In this document: piece after piece, positions 8,953 through 17,350 of the stretch | Position numbering within the stretch: the first letter of the stretch is position 1 | Layout: each line of letters opens with the position of its first letter | Assembly: GCF_002879885.1 (NCBI RefSeq) | Contig: NZ_PNYA01000016.1 | Span: forward strand, 1-64,000 | Direction: 5' to 3' | DNA from: Trinickia dabaoshanensis | GTDB taxonomy: Bacteria > Pseudomonadota > Gammaproteobacteria > Burkholderiales > Burkholderiaceae | Length of the DNA: 64,000 nt | Translations under genes and position numbers: made by a program | The notes under the pieces: generated by a model | Database searches by the model: none | Told to the model about the DNA's origin: nothing | The model's input: the letters and a program-made list of their open reading frames with translations, nothing else

Positions 8953-10239
8953 CTATTGCGTCGGCAGTCTATTGGAAAAGAGCAACACAGCGCCGCAACA
9001 TGCCACAGCGGCGACGATCAGTATGCCAACATGAAGACTGCCCGTTGACGTCTTGGCCCATCCGATGATGGCGGGTCCCCAGAATCCGCCCGACAAACCG
9101 ATCGTATTGATCAGCGCGATTCCGCCCGCGGCCGCATCGCCTTTGATGTACTGAGCGGGAATGGCCCAGAAGACCGTATAAGCCATCCACAACATCGTCG
9201 TCACGAGCGTCAGTAAGACGAGCGACGCGACCAAATGACCGTCGACAAAAACGAACAACGACAGCACCAGTGCGGCAAGCGCCGCGGGCACCGAGCTGTG
9301 ATAACGCCTTTCACCGCGGCTATCTGATCGACGGCCGATGGCGACCATGCCGACCGCCGCCCCGACGTACGGAATGGCCGCGTACCAGCCCAGCACGAGC
9401 GTATCGCCGACGCCTTGCGATTTCACGATGGTGGGCAACCAAAAGCTCAAGGCATAGATCGACGCGATGATGCAGAAATACGCGCCAGCCAGCACATAGA
9501 CCTTCGGATTGCGCAGGACAGCCTTGAACGAATGCCCCGTGTCCGAAGCAGGCGTTGCGAGTTCTGTCTCGATCAAGCGTTTTTCTTCATCGCTGAGCCA
9601 GCGGGCTTGCGCGGGCCTATCGGACAACATGAAAAGCGTAAGAATGCCCAGTACGACGCAAGGCGCGCCTTCCGCAAGGAACATCCACTGCCATCCGGCA
9701 AGACCGGCCTTGCCGGCGAGCGCGGTCATCAGCCAGGCCGAGACCGGCCCGCCGACGATCCCCCCGATCGGGCCCGCCAGAAAAACGATCGCAATGGCCC
9801 TTGCCATGCGCGACGGACCATACCAGCGCGACAGGTAAAAGATCATGCCGGGTGCAAAGCCCGCTTCGAAGATACCGAGTAGAAAGCGCATGCCGTAAAA
9901 CATCTGCACGTTACGCACGAACAGCATGCAGGCGGACGTGACGCCCCACAGGACGAGGATGCGGCTGAACGTCTTCCTGGCACCGATCCTGGGCAACATC
10001 AAATTACTGGGAAGCTCGAAGAGCACATAGCCCACGAAGAAAATGCCCGCCCCCACGCCATACGCGGCATCCGAGAAATGAAGGTCGCTTTGCATCTGCA
10101 GCTTTGCGAAGCCCACATTAACGCGGTCCATGTACGCAAACAAATAGCAGATCAATAGAAACGGGAGAATCCGCCAATTGAGTTTGTCGTAGAGCGCGGG
10201 AGCGTCGCTCCCGGCGATTGCCGTCTGAATGGATGCCAT
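8953..10239 (-). CDS. MFS transporter, anion:cation symporter (ACS) type
   Basis: 428 residues with about 12 hydrophobic segments. The YMDRVNVGFA motif at the end of helix 1 is the hallmark of ACS-family carriers for organic anions such as tartrate, phthalate, glucarate or 4-hydroxyphenylacetate. A cytoplasmic loop of about 30 charged residues (LSDEEKRLIETEL) divides the two halves. The start at 10239 follows an AGGAGA site; the longer in-frame start adds only ten polar residues. The gene is divergent from a LysR regulator, the standard arrangement for an inducible uptake system, and precedes the creatininase-family gene. Confidence 0.85.
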   Translation of the reverse strand: MASIQTAIAGSDAPALYDKLNWRILPFLLICYLFAYMDRVNVGFAKLQMQSDLHFSDAAYGVGAGIFFVGYVLFELPSNLMLPRIGARKTFSRILVLWGVTSACMLFVRNVQMFYGMRFLLGIFEAGFAPGMIFYLSRWYGPSRMARAIAIVFLAGPIGGIVGGPVSAWLMTALAGKAGLAGWQWMFLAEGAPCVVLGILTLFMLSDRPAQARWLSDEEKRLIETELATPASDTGHSFKAVLRNPKVYVLAGAYFCIIASIYALSFWLPTIVKSQGVGDTLVLGWYAAIPYVGAAVGMVAIGRRSDSRGERRYHSSVPAALAALVLSLFVFVDGHLVASLVLLTLVTTMLWMAYTVFWAIPAQYIKGDAAAGGIALINTIGLSGGFWGPAIIGWAKTSTGSLHVGILIVAAVACCGAVLLFSNRLPTQ

Positions 10240-10332
10240 GCTCGTCTCCTGGTCCGATCTTCTGTTCAACGATTCGTGCGTGAATGTTGGAGATCGCAGG
10301 CCGAACGAGCAAGAGCAACTAAGTTCACATTG

Positions 10333-10351
10333 CGTTGCCCAGCGGGCAACG
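10333..10351. promoter_or_regulatory. Probable LysR operator between transporter and regulator
   Basis: CGTTGCCC-AGC-GGGCAACG is a perfect 8+3+8 inverted repeat. It contains the T-N11-A core expected for LysR-type regulators and lies 53 nt upstream of the divergent LysR start. Confidence 0.6.
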
Positions 10352-10403
10352 GCTACGATAGCGCACGGCCCTTCATGCGGCCGGCCCTTCGGAGACGCGC
10401 GAC

Positions 10404-11345
10404 ATGCGTGAAATCAATCAGCAACGCCTGCGCTATTTTTATGAGGTTTTGACGCACGGCACGATCAGGGGCGCGGCGGACCACCTCAATACTTCCCCAT
10501 CGGTGATCACTCGGCAGATCAAGTTGTTGGAAGACGAATTGGGCGCGATGCTGTTCGAGCGGCAGGCCCGCGGCGTGACGCCCACCGAGGCCGCCGCGCA
10601 TTTATTGGAGTTTTGGCGGGGATATCGCTCGCATCAAGAGAAATTCGAGGACCAGCTGCATGCTTTGAAGGGCCTACGGCAAGGACACGTTCAACTGGCT
10701 ATCAGCGAAGGCTATGCCGATGCCCTCGTGGACGAAGTTCTGACGCCCTTCTGCGCTCGATACCCCGAATTGAGCATCGGCGTACAGAGCCTCGGAGTGG
10801 ACGATATTCTCAATGAAGTGGCTGAAAGCCGCGCGCATATCGGCCTGGCTTACAACCCGCCACCCCATGAACGCGTGGAATATCGTGCAACATCCTCTCA
10901 ACCCGTCGTTCTTTTGGTTCGCTCCGGGCATCCGCTGGCGGCTAAAGGACAAGCGGCAACGGTCCAAGATCTGCTGAAATATCCGCTGGCCACGATGCCG
11001 CCCACGTTCGGCATCGGGCATGCCGTGAAGATGCTCGAGTTCGCGGAGAACCTCGAGCTGCGTTCCTCGCTCAGCACCAATTCGCTGACAGCACTCAAGC
11101 GGATCGTCGCATCGAGCAATTTCGTCACACTCATCGGCGAATTTGCGGCGTACCGCGAAATCGCATCGGGCGAACTGGCTATCGTGCCGATCGATCATCC
11201 GTTGTGTCGCGCAACCAAGGCACGGCTGCTCGTCAAAACCAACCGCCCGCTCGTAGCGGCCGCGCAAGAATTGCTCGACTGGATCTTGAGCCGTATGAGC
11301 ATGTTTGCCGGCGCGAATGGCCAGAAGCAGCGCGGCGACTCGTAG
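10404..11345 (+). CDS. LysR-type transcriptional regulator
   Basis: 313 residues. The N-terminal winged HTH (about residues 5-64) reads [35 protein letters not shown], classic LysR. The rest is the periplasmic-binding-like effector domain. A GGAGACG site precedes the ATG. The gene is divergent from the ACS transporter, with a perfect T-N11-A palindrome in the gap, so it probably controls transporter and amidohydrolase in response to their substrate, and itself by autorepression. The effector is unknown. Confidence 0.88.
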   Translation: MREINQQRLRYFYEVLTHGTIRGAADHLNTSPSVITRQIKLLEDELGAMLFERQARGVTPTEAAAHLLEFWRGYRSHQEKFEDQLHALKGLRQGHVQLAISEGYADALVDEVLTPFCARYPELSIGVQSLGVDDILNEVAESRAHIGLAYNPPPHERVEYRATSSQPVVLLVRSGHPLAAKGQAATVQDLLKYPLATMPPTFGIGHAVKMLEFAENLELRSSLSTNSLTALKRIVASSNFVTLIGEFAAYREIASGELAIVPIDHPLCRATKARLLVKTNRPLVAAAQELLDWILSRMSMFAGANGQKQRGDS

Positions 11346-11441
11346 GTCCATTCCCGGAAATCTAGCCGTTACGCTCGCTTCCCGTAGGTTTTTTCCTACA
11401 AAGACGCGTGGAAATAGACGCATTCAATTCGTCATATTTTG

Positions 11442-11455
11442 TTGACCATGGTCAA
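11442..11455. promoter_or_regulatory. 14-bp perfect palindrome, CRP/FNR-like
   Basis: TTGACCATGGTCAA is fully symmetrical and differs from the FNR/ANR consensus TTGAT-N4-ATCAA by one symmetrical base pair. It lies 74 nt upstream of the small gene at 11529. A CATCAT hexamer sits at the distance expected for a class II -10 element, but it is a weak match. Confidence 0.35.
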
Positions 11456-11528
11456 TTTCCGCTTTGCTGCAACCGCACATCATTTTCGTCGGAGCGTTAT
11501 CCGACACTGGTGTGAGGGAATCATTCGT

Positions 11529-11756
11529 ATGGACTCTTATCGTGAACTCGAACGTGAACTGCGACACATCAAAGCGGCCATTTCCATGCTCGAGACGACG
11601 AAGATCTATCTCGCTCCTCCCACCATCGTTGCCGAGCCCGCGTATTGGAGAGCGCGGCTCGAGACCATCCTCGACGGACGGCCAGGCAACGCCAACATTG
11701 AAAAGCAGGTGCTCCAATTGATTGCGCGGACGAATCGACTCGGCGCGCCCGAATGA
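11529..11756 (+). CDS. Small conserved-looking hypothetical protein
   Basis: 75 residues, mostly helical, with an N-terminal amphipathic stretch (YRELERELRHIKAAISMLE) and a Pro-containing middle. The start at 11529 is chosen because GAGGGAA precedes it; the in-frame upstream codon at 11439 would place the palindrome inside the gene. No signal peptide or membrane segment. No family recognised. It is convergent with the AraC gene and stands alone. Confidence 0.5.
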   Translation: MDSYRELERELRHIKAAISMLETTKIYLAPPTIVAEPAYWRARLETILDGRPGNANIEKQVLQLIARTNRLGAPE

Positions 11757-11816
11757 CGAACGACCGGTAACGGCACGGCCGACGACTACAGAGCGCGGGC
11801 CCGATCCTCGCGCCGA

Positions 11817-12650
11817 TCATTGAAACGCGGCTTGATACAACTTCGGCGTCACGCCGGTTTGCTGTTTGAACACCCGAGTGAAGTGCGACTGATCGGCGAA
11901 GCCGGCTCGCGCGCCGACCTCGGCGAGGCTCGTCCCCTCGCGCAGGAGCTGCATCGCCACGCGGACACGCTCCTGCTGCATGAACGCGTGCGGACTCAAT
12001 CCCGTCTCGCGGACGAAGGCGCGCAACAGCACGAACGGCGTCACTGCGTATTCGTTTGCCAGCGTCGACAAGGTGGGCCGCGCATGCAGATCTTCCAGCA
12101 AACGGCCCTTGACAGCCCCCACTAGCGCAGGCTCCCTGCGGACAGCCGGTAAGCTGCCGGCGGAATTCGCATGTCGCGCATGCAGGTTCAACACCGCGCA
12201 AGCCAAAGCTTCGCTGCGTTTGAATCGATCGTCATCCACCTCGGAACACCAATTGACACCGTAAAGGTTTCGCGCCAGATCGGCGTCCACGATGAACGGG
12301 CTCTTCGGATCGAATCGCTCGCGCCGCTCGATGCCGAGGGCGTCGCAGTACGACGCCAGCGCATGCGGCTGCACGTGCTCGACGCGCATCTTCCAACGTC
12401 CCTCACCGGCCGCGGCCCCGGAATGGACCAGACCCGCGTCGATGACGATGACGTCGCCGCGCCGGCACACACGTCGTTGGCCCTTGACCTCGACGCTCAC
12501 CGCGCCGCCGGTCACAACGGCGAGACAGTGGGTATCGTGCGCATGCGGCGGATACCGGTGCCCGAGAAACTCTCCCTTGAGCATGACCGCATCCATGACG
12601 TCCGGGGCGCGCCACAGCTTGATAGAACGAGTCGAGGTTGCGACTTTCAT
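11817..12650 (-). CDS. AraC-family transcriptional regulator (cupin plus double HTH)
   Basis: 277 residues. The N-terminal cupin part (roughly 20-110) shows HRYPPHAHDTHCLAVV and a later RRGDVIVIDAGLVHS. The C-terminal AraC domain carries two HTH units, ending with FADQSHFTRVFKQQTGVTP. Its start overlaps the stop of the quinone oxidoreductase gene by 4 nt (ATGA), so it is the last gene of the 14.5-11.8 kb operon and probably regulates it. The ligand is unknown. Confidence 0.85.
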   Translation of the reverse strand: MKVATSTRSIKLWRAPDVMDAVMLKGEFLGHRYPPHAHDTHCLAVVTGGAVSVEVKGQRRVCRRGDVIVIDAGLVHSGAAAGEGRWKMRVEHVQPHALASYCDALGIERRERFDPKSPFIVDADLARNLYGVNWCSEVDDDRFKRSEALACAVLNLHARHANSAGSLPAVRREPALVGAVKGRLLEDLHARPTLSTLANEYAVTPFVLLRAFVRETGLSPHAFMQQERVRVAMQLLREGTSLAEVGARAGFADQSHFTRVFKQQTGVTPKLYQAAFQ

Positions 12651-13369
12651 GATGAGACTGACTTCGCAATCGGCCGAAAAACATCATCGTAGCTTTCTAG
12701 TTGGGGCATCGATAGACTCGGCTGGTGATCGAGGCTCGTCACGTATTCCAGCCAACGCATCAAGGTGTCCTCTCGCTGATCGCTCGAACAGTAGGGAATG
12801 TGCCAGGCGAAGAACGGTTCCAACACTTCGTACCCGACATAGCCCAACGTGCCCTGCAAAAGATGGCGCAACATGCCGCAGGCCAACTCCCCATGAATTC
12901 CCTGCGCGCCGAACATGTGCTCGCGCGCCCCCAAACTTACACCAATCGCGGCCCGCTTGCCCGCCATACCGCCGCGGCCGTATATGCGCTTGCCTCCGTA
13001 CATCGCTCCGGAGAGGAAGCACCGGTCGATCCACCCTTTGATCAGCGCCGGCACCGAGAACCAATAAAGCGGAAAAATCATCAAGAGCGTATCGCTCGCT
13101 AACAACGCTTCCACTTCCCGCCGTATATCGGGTGCCAGCGAGTCGTGCCGAAAGGCATGGCGCTGTTCTAGCGCATAAACAAGGTAATCGCCGCTGACTC
13201 GATCATCGAAGTCGCTAGCGCGAACCACCGGGTCGAAGTCCAGCGCATAGAGATCCGAAAAGGTCACATCGTCGCCACGCCCCTTCAGCACGCGCAAAGC
13301 TTCGTGTGCCATGGACGTACAGAAAGAGCGTGGCTCCGGATGGGCGTGGACGACGTGAATTTTAGCCAT
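12647..13369 (-). CDS. NAD(P)H dehydrogenase (quinone), flavodoxin-like
   Basis: 240 residues of the NQO1/MdaB/KefF flavodoxin-fold family. The N-terminal HPEPRSF loop binds the FMN/FAD phosphate, and FPLYWFSVPALIKGWIDR is the family signature that contacts the isoalloxazine. It catalyses two-electron reduction of quinones with NAD(P)H, protecting against redox cycling. It overlaps the enoyl-CoA hydratase by 8 nt and the AraC gene by 4 nt, so the four genes are translated as one tight operon. Confidence 0.85.
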   Translation of the reverse strand: MAKIHVVHAHPEPRSFCTSMAHEALRVLKGRGDDVTFSDLYALDFDPVVRASDFDDRVSGDYLVYALEQRHAFRHDSLAPDIRREVEALLASDTLLMIFPLYWFSVPALIKGWIDRCFLSGAMYGGKRIYGRGGMAGKRAAIGVSLGAREHMFGAQGIHGELACGMLRHLLQGTLGYVGYEVLEPFFAWHIPYCSSDQREDTLMRWLEYVTSLDHQPSLSMPQLESYDDVFRPIAKSVSS

Positions 13370-14093
13370 GAGATATCGGTTTCCGGTTCATGGTTGGAAT
13401 GAGCGCGTTCAAATACGAGAGTTCCCCGTCGATGGCATCCCGCGAATTCAGGGTTGCGCCTTCGAGTAACAATCGACGCGTGGCCACGAGAGCGCTCAAT
13501 GGTTTTGCCGCCAAACCGGCCGCGTACTCGTTCGCAACTGAAAGCACGTCCGCATCTGGCCGCAAGCACGAGACCAAACCGAGCCGAAACGCTTCCTCGG
13601 ATGAAATCGTGCGGCCGCTCATCAACCAATCGCGTGCGGCCAGGTCTCCAACCCTACGCGCGAGGAGCGAAGTCGCACCGGCTTCCGGAACGATCCCGAG
13701 GTCCGTGAAGGGAAAGCGAAACGTCGCGCTCTCCCCTGCGACAATCCAATCGGCATGCAACAACATAGTGGCGCCGAATCCGACAGCGGGCCCACACACA
13801 GCGGCAATCAGTGGCTTGGACAGATTCAGCAATGCATCGATGCAACGTACGACCACGCCGTCTGCCGGCTGCGGCCATAAGGCCTCGAACCGCGCGATAT
13901 CGTGCCCAGAGCAGAAACAATCCGTACTCCCATGCAGCAAAACGCAATGTATTCGCGGATCCTCTTGCGCAAGCGATAGCGCATTCGCCAGTCCGTCGAA
14001 CAATATCTCGTCCAGCGCATTGCGTTTGGTCGGGCGATCGATGCCGATGGACCAAACCCGGCCATCGAGCGCCGCAGTCATGCCGGCTTCCAT
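13362..14093 (-). CDS. Enoyl-CoA hydratase/isomerase family protein
   Basis: 243 residues with the crotonase fold. The first oxyanion segment is CFCSGHDIARFE and the second is GPAVGFGATMLLHADW; LGIVPEAGATSLL follows. Members hydrate or isomerise enoyl-CoA thioesters; the exact reaction is not determined by these motifs. The start at 14093 is used because its ATG overlaps the stop of the DUF2000 gene (TGATG), implying translational coupling. The open frame continues far upstream, but that part is an out-of-frame shadow of the DUF2000 gene. Confidence 0.82.
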   Translation of the reverse strand: MEAGMTAALDGRVWSIGIDRPTKRNALDEILFDGLANALSLAQEDPRIHCVLLHGSTDCFCSGHDIARFEALWPQPADGVVVRCIDALLNLSKPLIAAVCGPAVGFGATMLLHADWIVAGESATFRFPFTDLGIVPEAGATSLLARRVGDLAARDWLMSGRTISSEEAFRLGLVSCLRPDADVLSVANEYAAGLAAKPLSALVATRRLLLEGATLNSRDAIDGELSYLNALIPTMNRKPISHG

Positions 14094-14545
14094 CACGCAA
14101 ACAGCGAAAAACCGCCGACGAGCTTGCCGACCTTCTTCTTGCCGCCCACGATGCCGACCGCCAGGTATCGAAGGGAATCGCCGGGGACGACCCGCACTGC
14201 CTCCAAGAACGCCCCGTAGTCGGTGGTCGCTTGGCCTTGTACCGGGAAATCGACGACGTCGCAATGCCCCAAGGATTTCCGGCGCAATTCGATCAGTTCT
14301 GTGTCCGTCGCTTTGAGCACCGGAATGCCGATGGGGATCAGACCAGGGTGCTCCGCCCCCTCTTTGTCGAGCAGTTGCGCCCCGACCAAGTGACTGTGAC
14401 GTTGCCCCAATGTAAAGGCGATCACCGCCGCGGCATTCGACGCCTTGCCGGGCGATAGCGCCGCGTCGACGACGATCACGCAACGCTGCGGCTCCGGAGC
14501 CGCTGAAACATCGCTCGATGGGGATACTTCGGTCTGCAAGAACAC
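14093..14545 (-). CDS. DUF2000 family protein
   Basis: 150 residues. The order of segments (CVIVVDAALSPGKASNAAAVIAFTLG, LIPIGIPVLKA, ...YLAVGIVGGKKKVGKLVGG) is what I know of DUF2000 proteins, which resemble peptidyl-tRNA hydrolase 2 in fold but have no established function. Translation starts with GTG at 14545, supported by GGAGAGGAG immediately upstream. It is the first gene of the overlapping operon ending with the AraC regulator. Confidence 0.65.
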   Translation of the reverse strand: MFLQTEVSPSSDVSAAPEPQRCVIVVDAALSPGKASNAAAVIAFTLGQRHSHLVGAQLLDKEGAEHPGLIPIGIPVLKATDTELIELRRKSLGHCDVVDFPVQGQATTDYGAFLEAVRVVPGDSLRYLAVGIVGGKKKVGKLVGGFSLFA

Positions 14546-14720
14546 GGCTCCTCTCCTGAAATAGCGCTCGCTGAAATGAATGCTAGAGCCGCGTCCGACA
14601 AAAGTATTGGACGATTTTGCAGCGGCGGCGCCCCAACCACAGATCCAGTTTCGGAACCCGCACGTATATATCTAGGCGTGGTCATCGCTTCTTTCACCGA
14701 AACTTGATGACGAACCCCCT

Positions 14721-15539
14721 ATGAAAACAGCGTTACAGCACAGCAATCCTTATTTTTCACCCGGCCCGGGCTGGCTCGTCGCGAGCACTCTGGCGTTCCT
14801 CGTCATCGTATTCACCGTGGCGTGGTGGCGCCAACTTCATACGCGCAACGCCGGGATGATTGACCCGGTGTGGGCCGCGTCCCTCGGCTGCGTCGCGCTC
14901 ATGTACGCATTGTTTGCTTCGGGCGACGCGTCGACCCGTTGGACGATCGGATTAGGCGGATCGATTTGGGCGTTCCGGCTCGGCGCCCACCTATGGCGCC
15001 GCAACGCAGGCAAGCCCGAAGACGCTCGCTATAGAAAGTTGCGGGAAACGTGGGGGATGAAAGCGAACAGTCGCATGTTTTGGCTGTTTCAACTTCAGGT
15101 CGCCGTTTCCATGATTCTCTCGCTCGAATTTGCGATCCCGGCCTACCGCCTCGACCGCCCCGCGGCACCGCTGCTCGCGGCCGCCTGCACGGTATGGATC
15201 GTTTCAGTTGCCGGAGAAGCGCTTGCCGATCGTCAGCTTGCACGATTCGCCGCAGCGCCGGCCAATCGCGGTGAGGTCTGCGAGGTCGGGCTGTGGCGCT
15301 ACTCGCGCCACCCGAACTACTTTTTCGAATGCCTGCACTGGCTGGCCTACGCGTTGCTCTCGCCAGGTATCCCCTTCGCATGGTTGACGCTGATTCCTCC
15401 GCTGCTCATGGCATGGCTCTTAACGAAAGTGTCGGGCCTGCCCATGCTCGAACAGCATCTTGCCGCCACACGGCCAGGCTATGCCTCGTATATGCGCCGT
15501 ACCAGTGCATTGGTGCCTTGGCCGCCACGACGAGACTAA
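14721..15539 (+). CDS. DUF1295 / steroid 5-alpha-reductase-like membrane protein
   Basis: 272 residues with about six or seven hydrophobic helices. The C-terminal signature LWRYSRHPNYFFECLHW is typical of DUF1295 and isoprenylcysteine-methyltransferase-like proteins, whose active sites bind a nicotinamide or SAM cofactor. In other bacteria DUF1295 genes accompany cyclopropane-synthase-like genes and DUF1365 in photo-oxidative stress clusters, as here. A role in modification of membrane fatty acids is inferred from that linkage. Confidence 0.8.
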   Translation: MKTALQHSNPYFSPGPGWLVASTLAFLVIVFTVAWWRQLHTRNAGMIDPVWAASLGCVALMYALFASGDASTRWTIGLGGSIWAFRLGAHLWRRNAGKPEDARYRKLRETWGMKANSRMFWLFQLQVAVSMILSLEFAIPAYRLDRPAAPLLAAACTVWIVSVAGEALADRQLARFAAAPANRGEVCEVGLWRYSRHPNYFFECLHWLAYALLSPGIPFAWLTLIPPLLMAWLLTKVSGLPMLEQHLAATRPGYASYMRRTSALVPWPPRRD

Positions 15540-15641
15540 ACGGCACGCCCCGATATCGAGCCATCGCATCGGCGCGATGACCGCGGCTTCATCGCTGAAC
15601 CCTTAAACCACGACCGCCCCTACGAACGGGGAACCTCGAAG

Positions 15642-16742
15642 ATGTCACAGACCACTACGAACTTGGCGGCATCGCTTCCGAGCGAAGACCCATCGAACGA
15701 CTTTCTCACCCGTGCCTGCGAAAACGGCTGGTTTCCCGATTGGCTAGTACGCGCCGGCATGCGCAAGTTGATGGCACAACGGTTGGTGGACGAAGGTCAT
15801 CGCGACGGTGAGTTTTGCGCATCGCGCCTCGCCTCGCTGATCGATGAACTGAGCGCGAGCCCGATCGCAATCGAAACCGACGCCGCCAACGCCCAGCATT
15901 ACGAACTCCCGCCTTCATTCTTTGCCGCGCATCTTGGCCCGCATCTCAAGTACTCATGCTGTCTCTACGCCGACAGCGGGACCACGCTTGCGCAGGCCGA
16001 GGAGGCCATGCTCGCGCTGTACGAGCGACGCGCGGCACTGGCCGACGGACAACGCATCCTCGATCTCGGTTGCGGATGGGGGTCGCTCTCGCTTTGGCTC
16101 GCCGCTCGATATCCGAGCGCGGAAATCGTAGCGCTCTCCAACTCTCATGGGCAGCGAGCGTTCATTGAAACGCAGGCTGCCATCCGCAAGCTGGGAAACC
16201 TTAGGGTGCTCAACGGAAATGTCGCAAACTTCAGTGCCGATCCACTCGTCGATGGCGGGCGGTTCGACCGCATCGTCTCGATCGAAATGTTCGAGCATAT
16301 GAAAAACTACAGGGCGTTGCTCGCGCGTATCGCCGGCTGGTTGGAGCCCGACGGAAAGCTTTTCGTGCACCATTTTGCCCATCGCACGCTCGCTTATCAC
16401 TTCGAGGTCCACGACCGAAGCGACTGGATGTCGAAGTACTTTTTTACCGGTGGAACCATGCCCTCCGAATCGCTGCTGCTCCACTTCCAGGACGACCTGA
16501 CCGTCAAACGCCACTGGTGGCTGAACGGCACGCACTACGAACGCACGGCAAACGACTGGCTCGCGCGGCTCGACGCGGCAAGGTCGCAGATCATGCCGGT
16601 ATTGAAGGAGACGTATGGTGCCGTCGATGCGTCGCGCTGGTTCCAACGCTGGCGCATGTTCTACATGGCCGTGGCGGAATTGTTCGGCTTCGCGCAAGGC
16701 AACGAATGGGGCGTAGCGCACTACTTACTGGAGAAGCGCTAA
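15642..16742 (+). CDS. Cyclopropane-fatty-acid-synthase-like SAM methyltransferase
   Basis: 366 residues. The SAM-binding motif DLGCGWGSLSLWLA begins near residue 142; motif SIEMFEHMKNY and the later MFYMAVAEL helix fit the CFA/mycolic-acid synthase family. The long N-terminal part before the SAM site lacks the usual lipid-binding extension of full CFA synthase. It probably methylates or cyclopropanates unsaturated phospholipid acyl chains. It is in line with DUF1295 (upstream) and the lipocalin gene (3 nt downstream). Confidence 0.83.
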   Translation: MSQTTTNLAASLPSEDPSNDFLTRACENGWFPDWLVRAGMRKLMAQRLVDEGHRDGEFCASRLASLIDELSASPIAIETDAANAQHYELPPSFFAAHLGPHLKYSCCLYADSGTTLAQAEEAMLALYERRAALADGQRILDLGCGWGSLSLWLAARYPSAEIVALSNSHGQRAFIETQAAIRKLGNLRVLNGNVANFSADPLVDGGRFDRIVSIEMFEHMKNYRALLARIAGWLEPDGKLFVHHFAHRTLAYHFEVHDRSDWMSKYFFTGGTMPSESLLLHFQDDLTVKRHWWLNGTHYERTANDWLARLDAARSQIMPVLKETYGAVDASRWFQRWRMFYMAVAELFGFAQGNEWGVAHYLLEKR

Positions 16743-16744
16743 CC

Positions 16745-17350
16745 GTGGCCTTCGCAAACCTTCCGTTGCCGAGAGCCGCCGGCATACTGGCGTGCCTAGC
16801 ATTGTTGGCCATGCCGGCCTGCACTCAGCCGCCGCCCAATCCGAACCCGCGAGCGAATGTGCCGCTTCAGACCGTTCCGGTCGATCTGCCGCGCTACATG
16901 GGTCGCTGGTACATCATCGCCAACATTCCCTATTTCGCCGAGCGCGGTTACGTCGGCAGCTACGCTCAATGGTCTCTGCGCCCGGACGGCCAAATCGACG
17001 ACCGCTTTGCCGGCCACAAGAAGCGCTTCGACGCTCCGCTGACCGAGTACCATTTCGTCGACAAAGTGGTTTCGGGAAGCGGCAACGGCGAATGGCGCGT
17101 CCGCTTGTTCTGGCCGATCTACGTGACTCAATTAACGGTTTACGTCGATCCGGACTACCGCTACACGATCCTCGGTTACCCGGATAAGAGTTTGGGATGG
17201 ATCTTTTCTCGTTCGCCGGACGTAAGCGACGAGGTCTATCGGTCCCTACTCGTTCGGATGGAAGCGATGGGCTACGACACGTCGCGCGTACGCCGCGTGC
17301 CTCAGTTGCCATCGCAGTTGGGCAAGCCGGGCTTCGTGTCGCCCGGCTAG
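16745..17350 (+). CDS. Outer-membrane lipoprotein of the lipocalin (Blc) family
   Basis: 201 residues starting with GTG, which lies 2 nt after the methyltransferase stop and 9 nt after a GGAGAAG site. A hydrophobic signal with the lipobox-like AMPAC gives a lipid-anchored Cys near residue 24. The lipocalin fold signature is clear: DLPRYMGRWYIIANIPYF with its invariant Gly-x-Trp, and the late YTILGYPDKSLGWIFSR. Bacterial lipocalins bind fatty acids or lysophospholipids in the envelope, which suits this lipid-modification cluster. The gene is convergent with, and overlaps by 4 nt, the next methyltransferase gene. Confidence 0.85.
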   Translation: MAFANLPLPRAAGILACLALLAMPACTQPPPNPNPRANVPLQTVPVDLPRYMGRWYIIANIPYFAERGYVGSYAQWSLRPDGQIDDRFAGHKKRFDAPLTEYHFVDKVVSGSGNGEWRVRLFWPIYVTQLTVYVDPDYRYTILGYPDKSLGWIFSRSPDVSDEVYRSLLVRMEAMGYDTSRVRRVPQLPSQLGKPGFVSPG

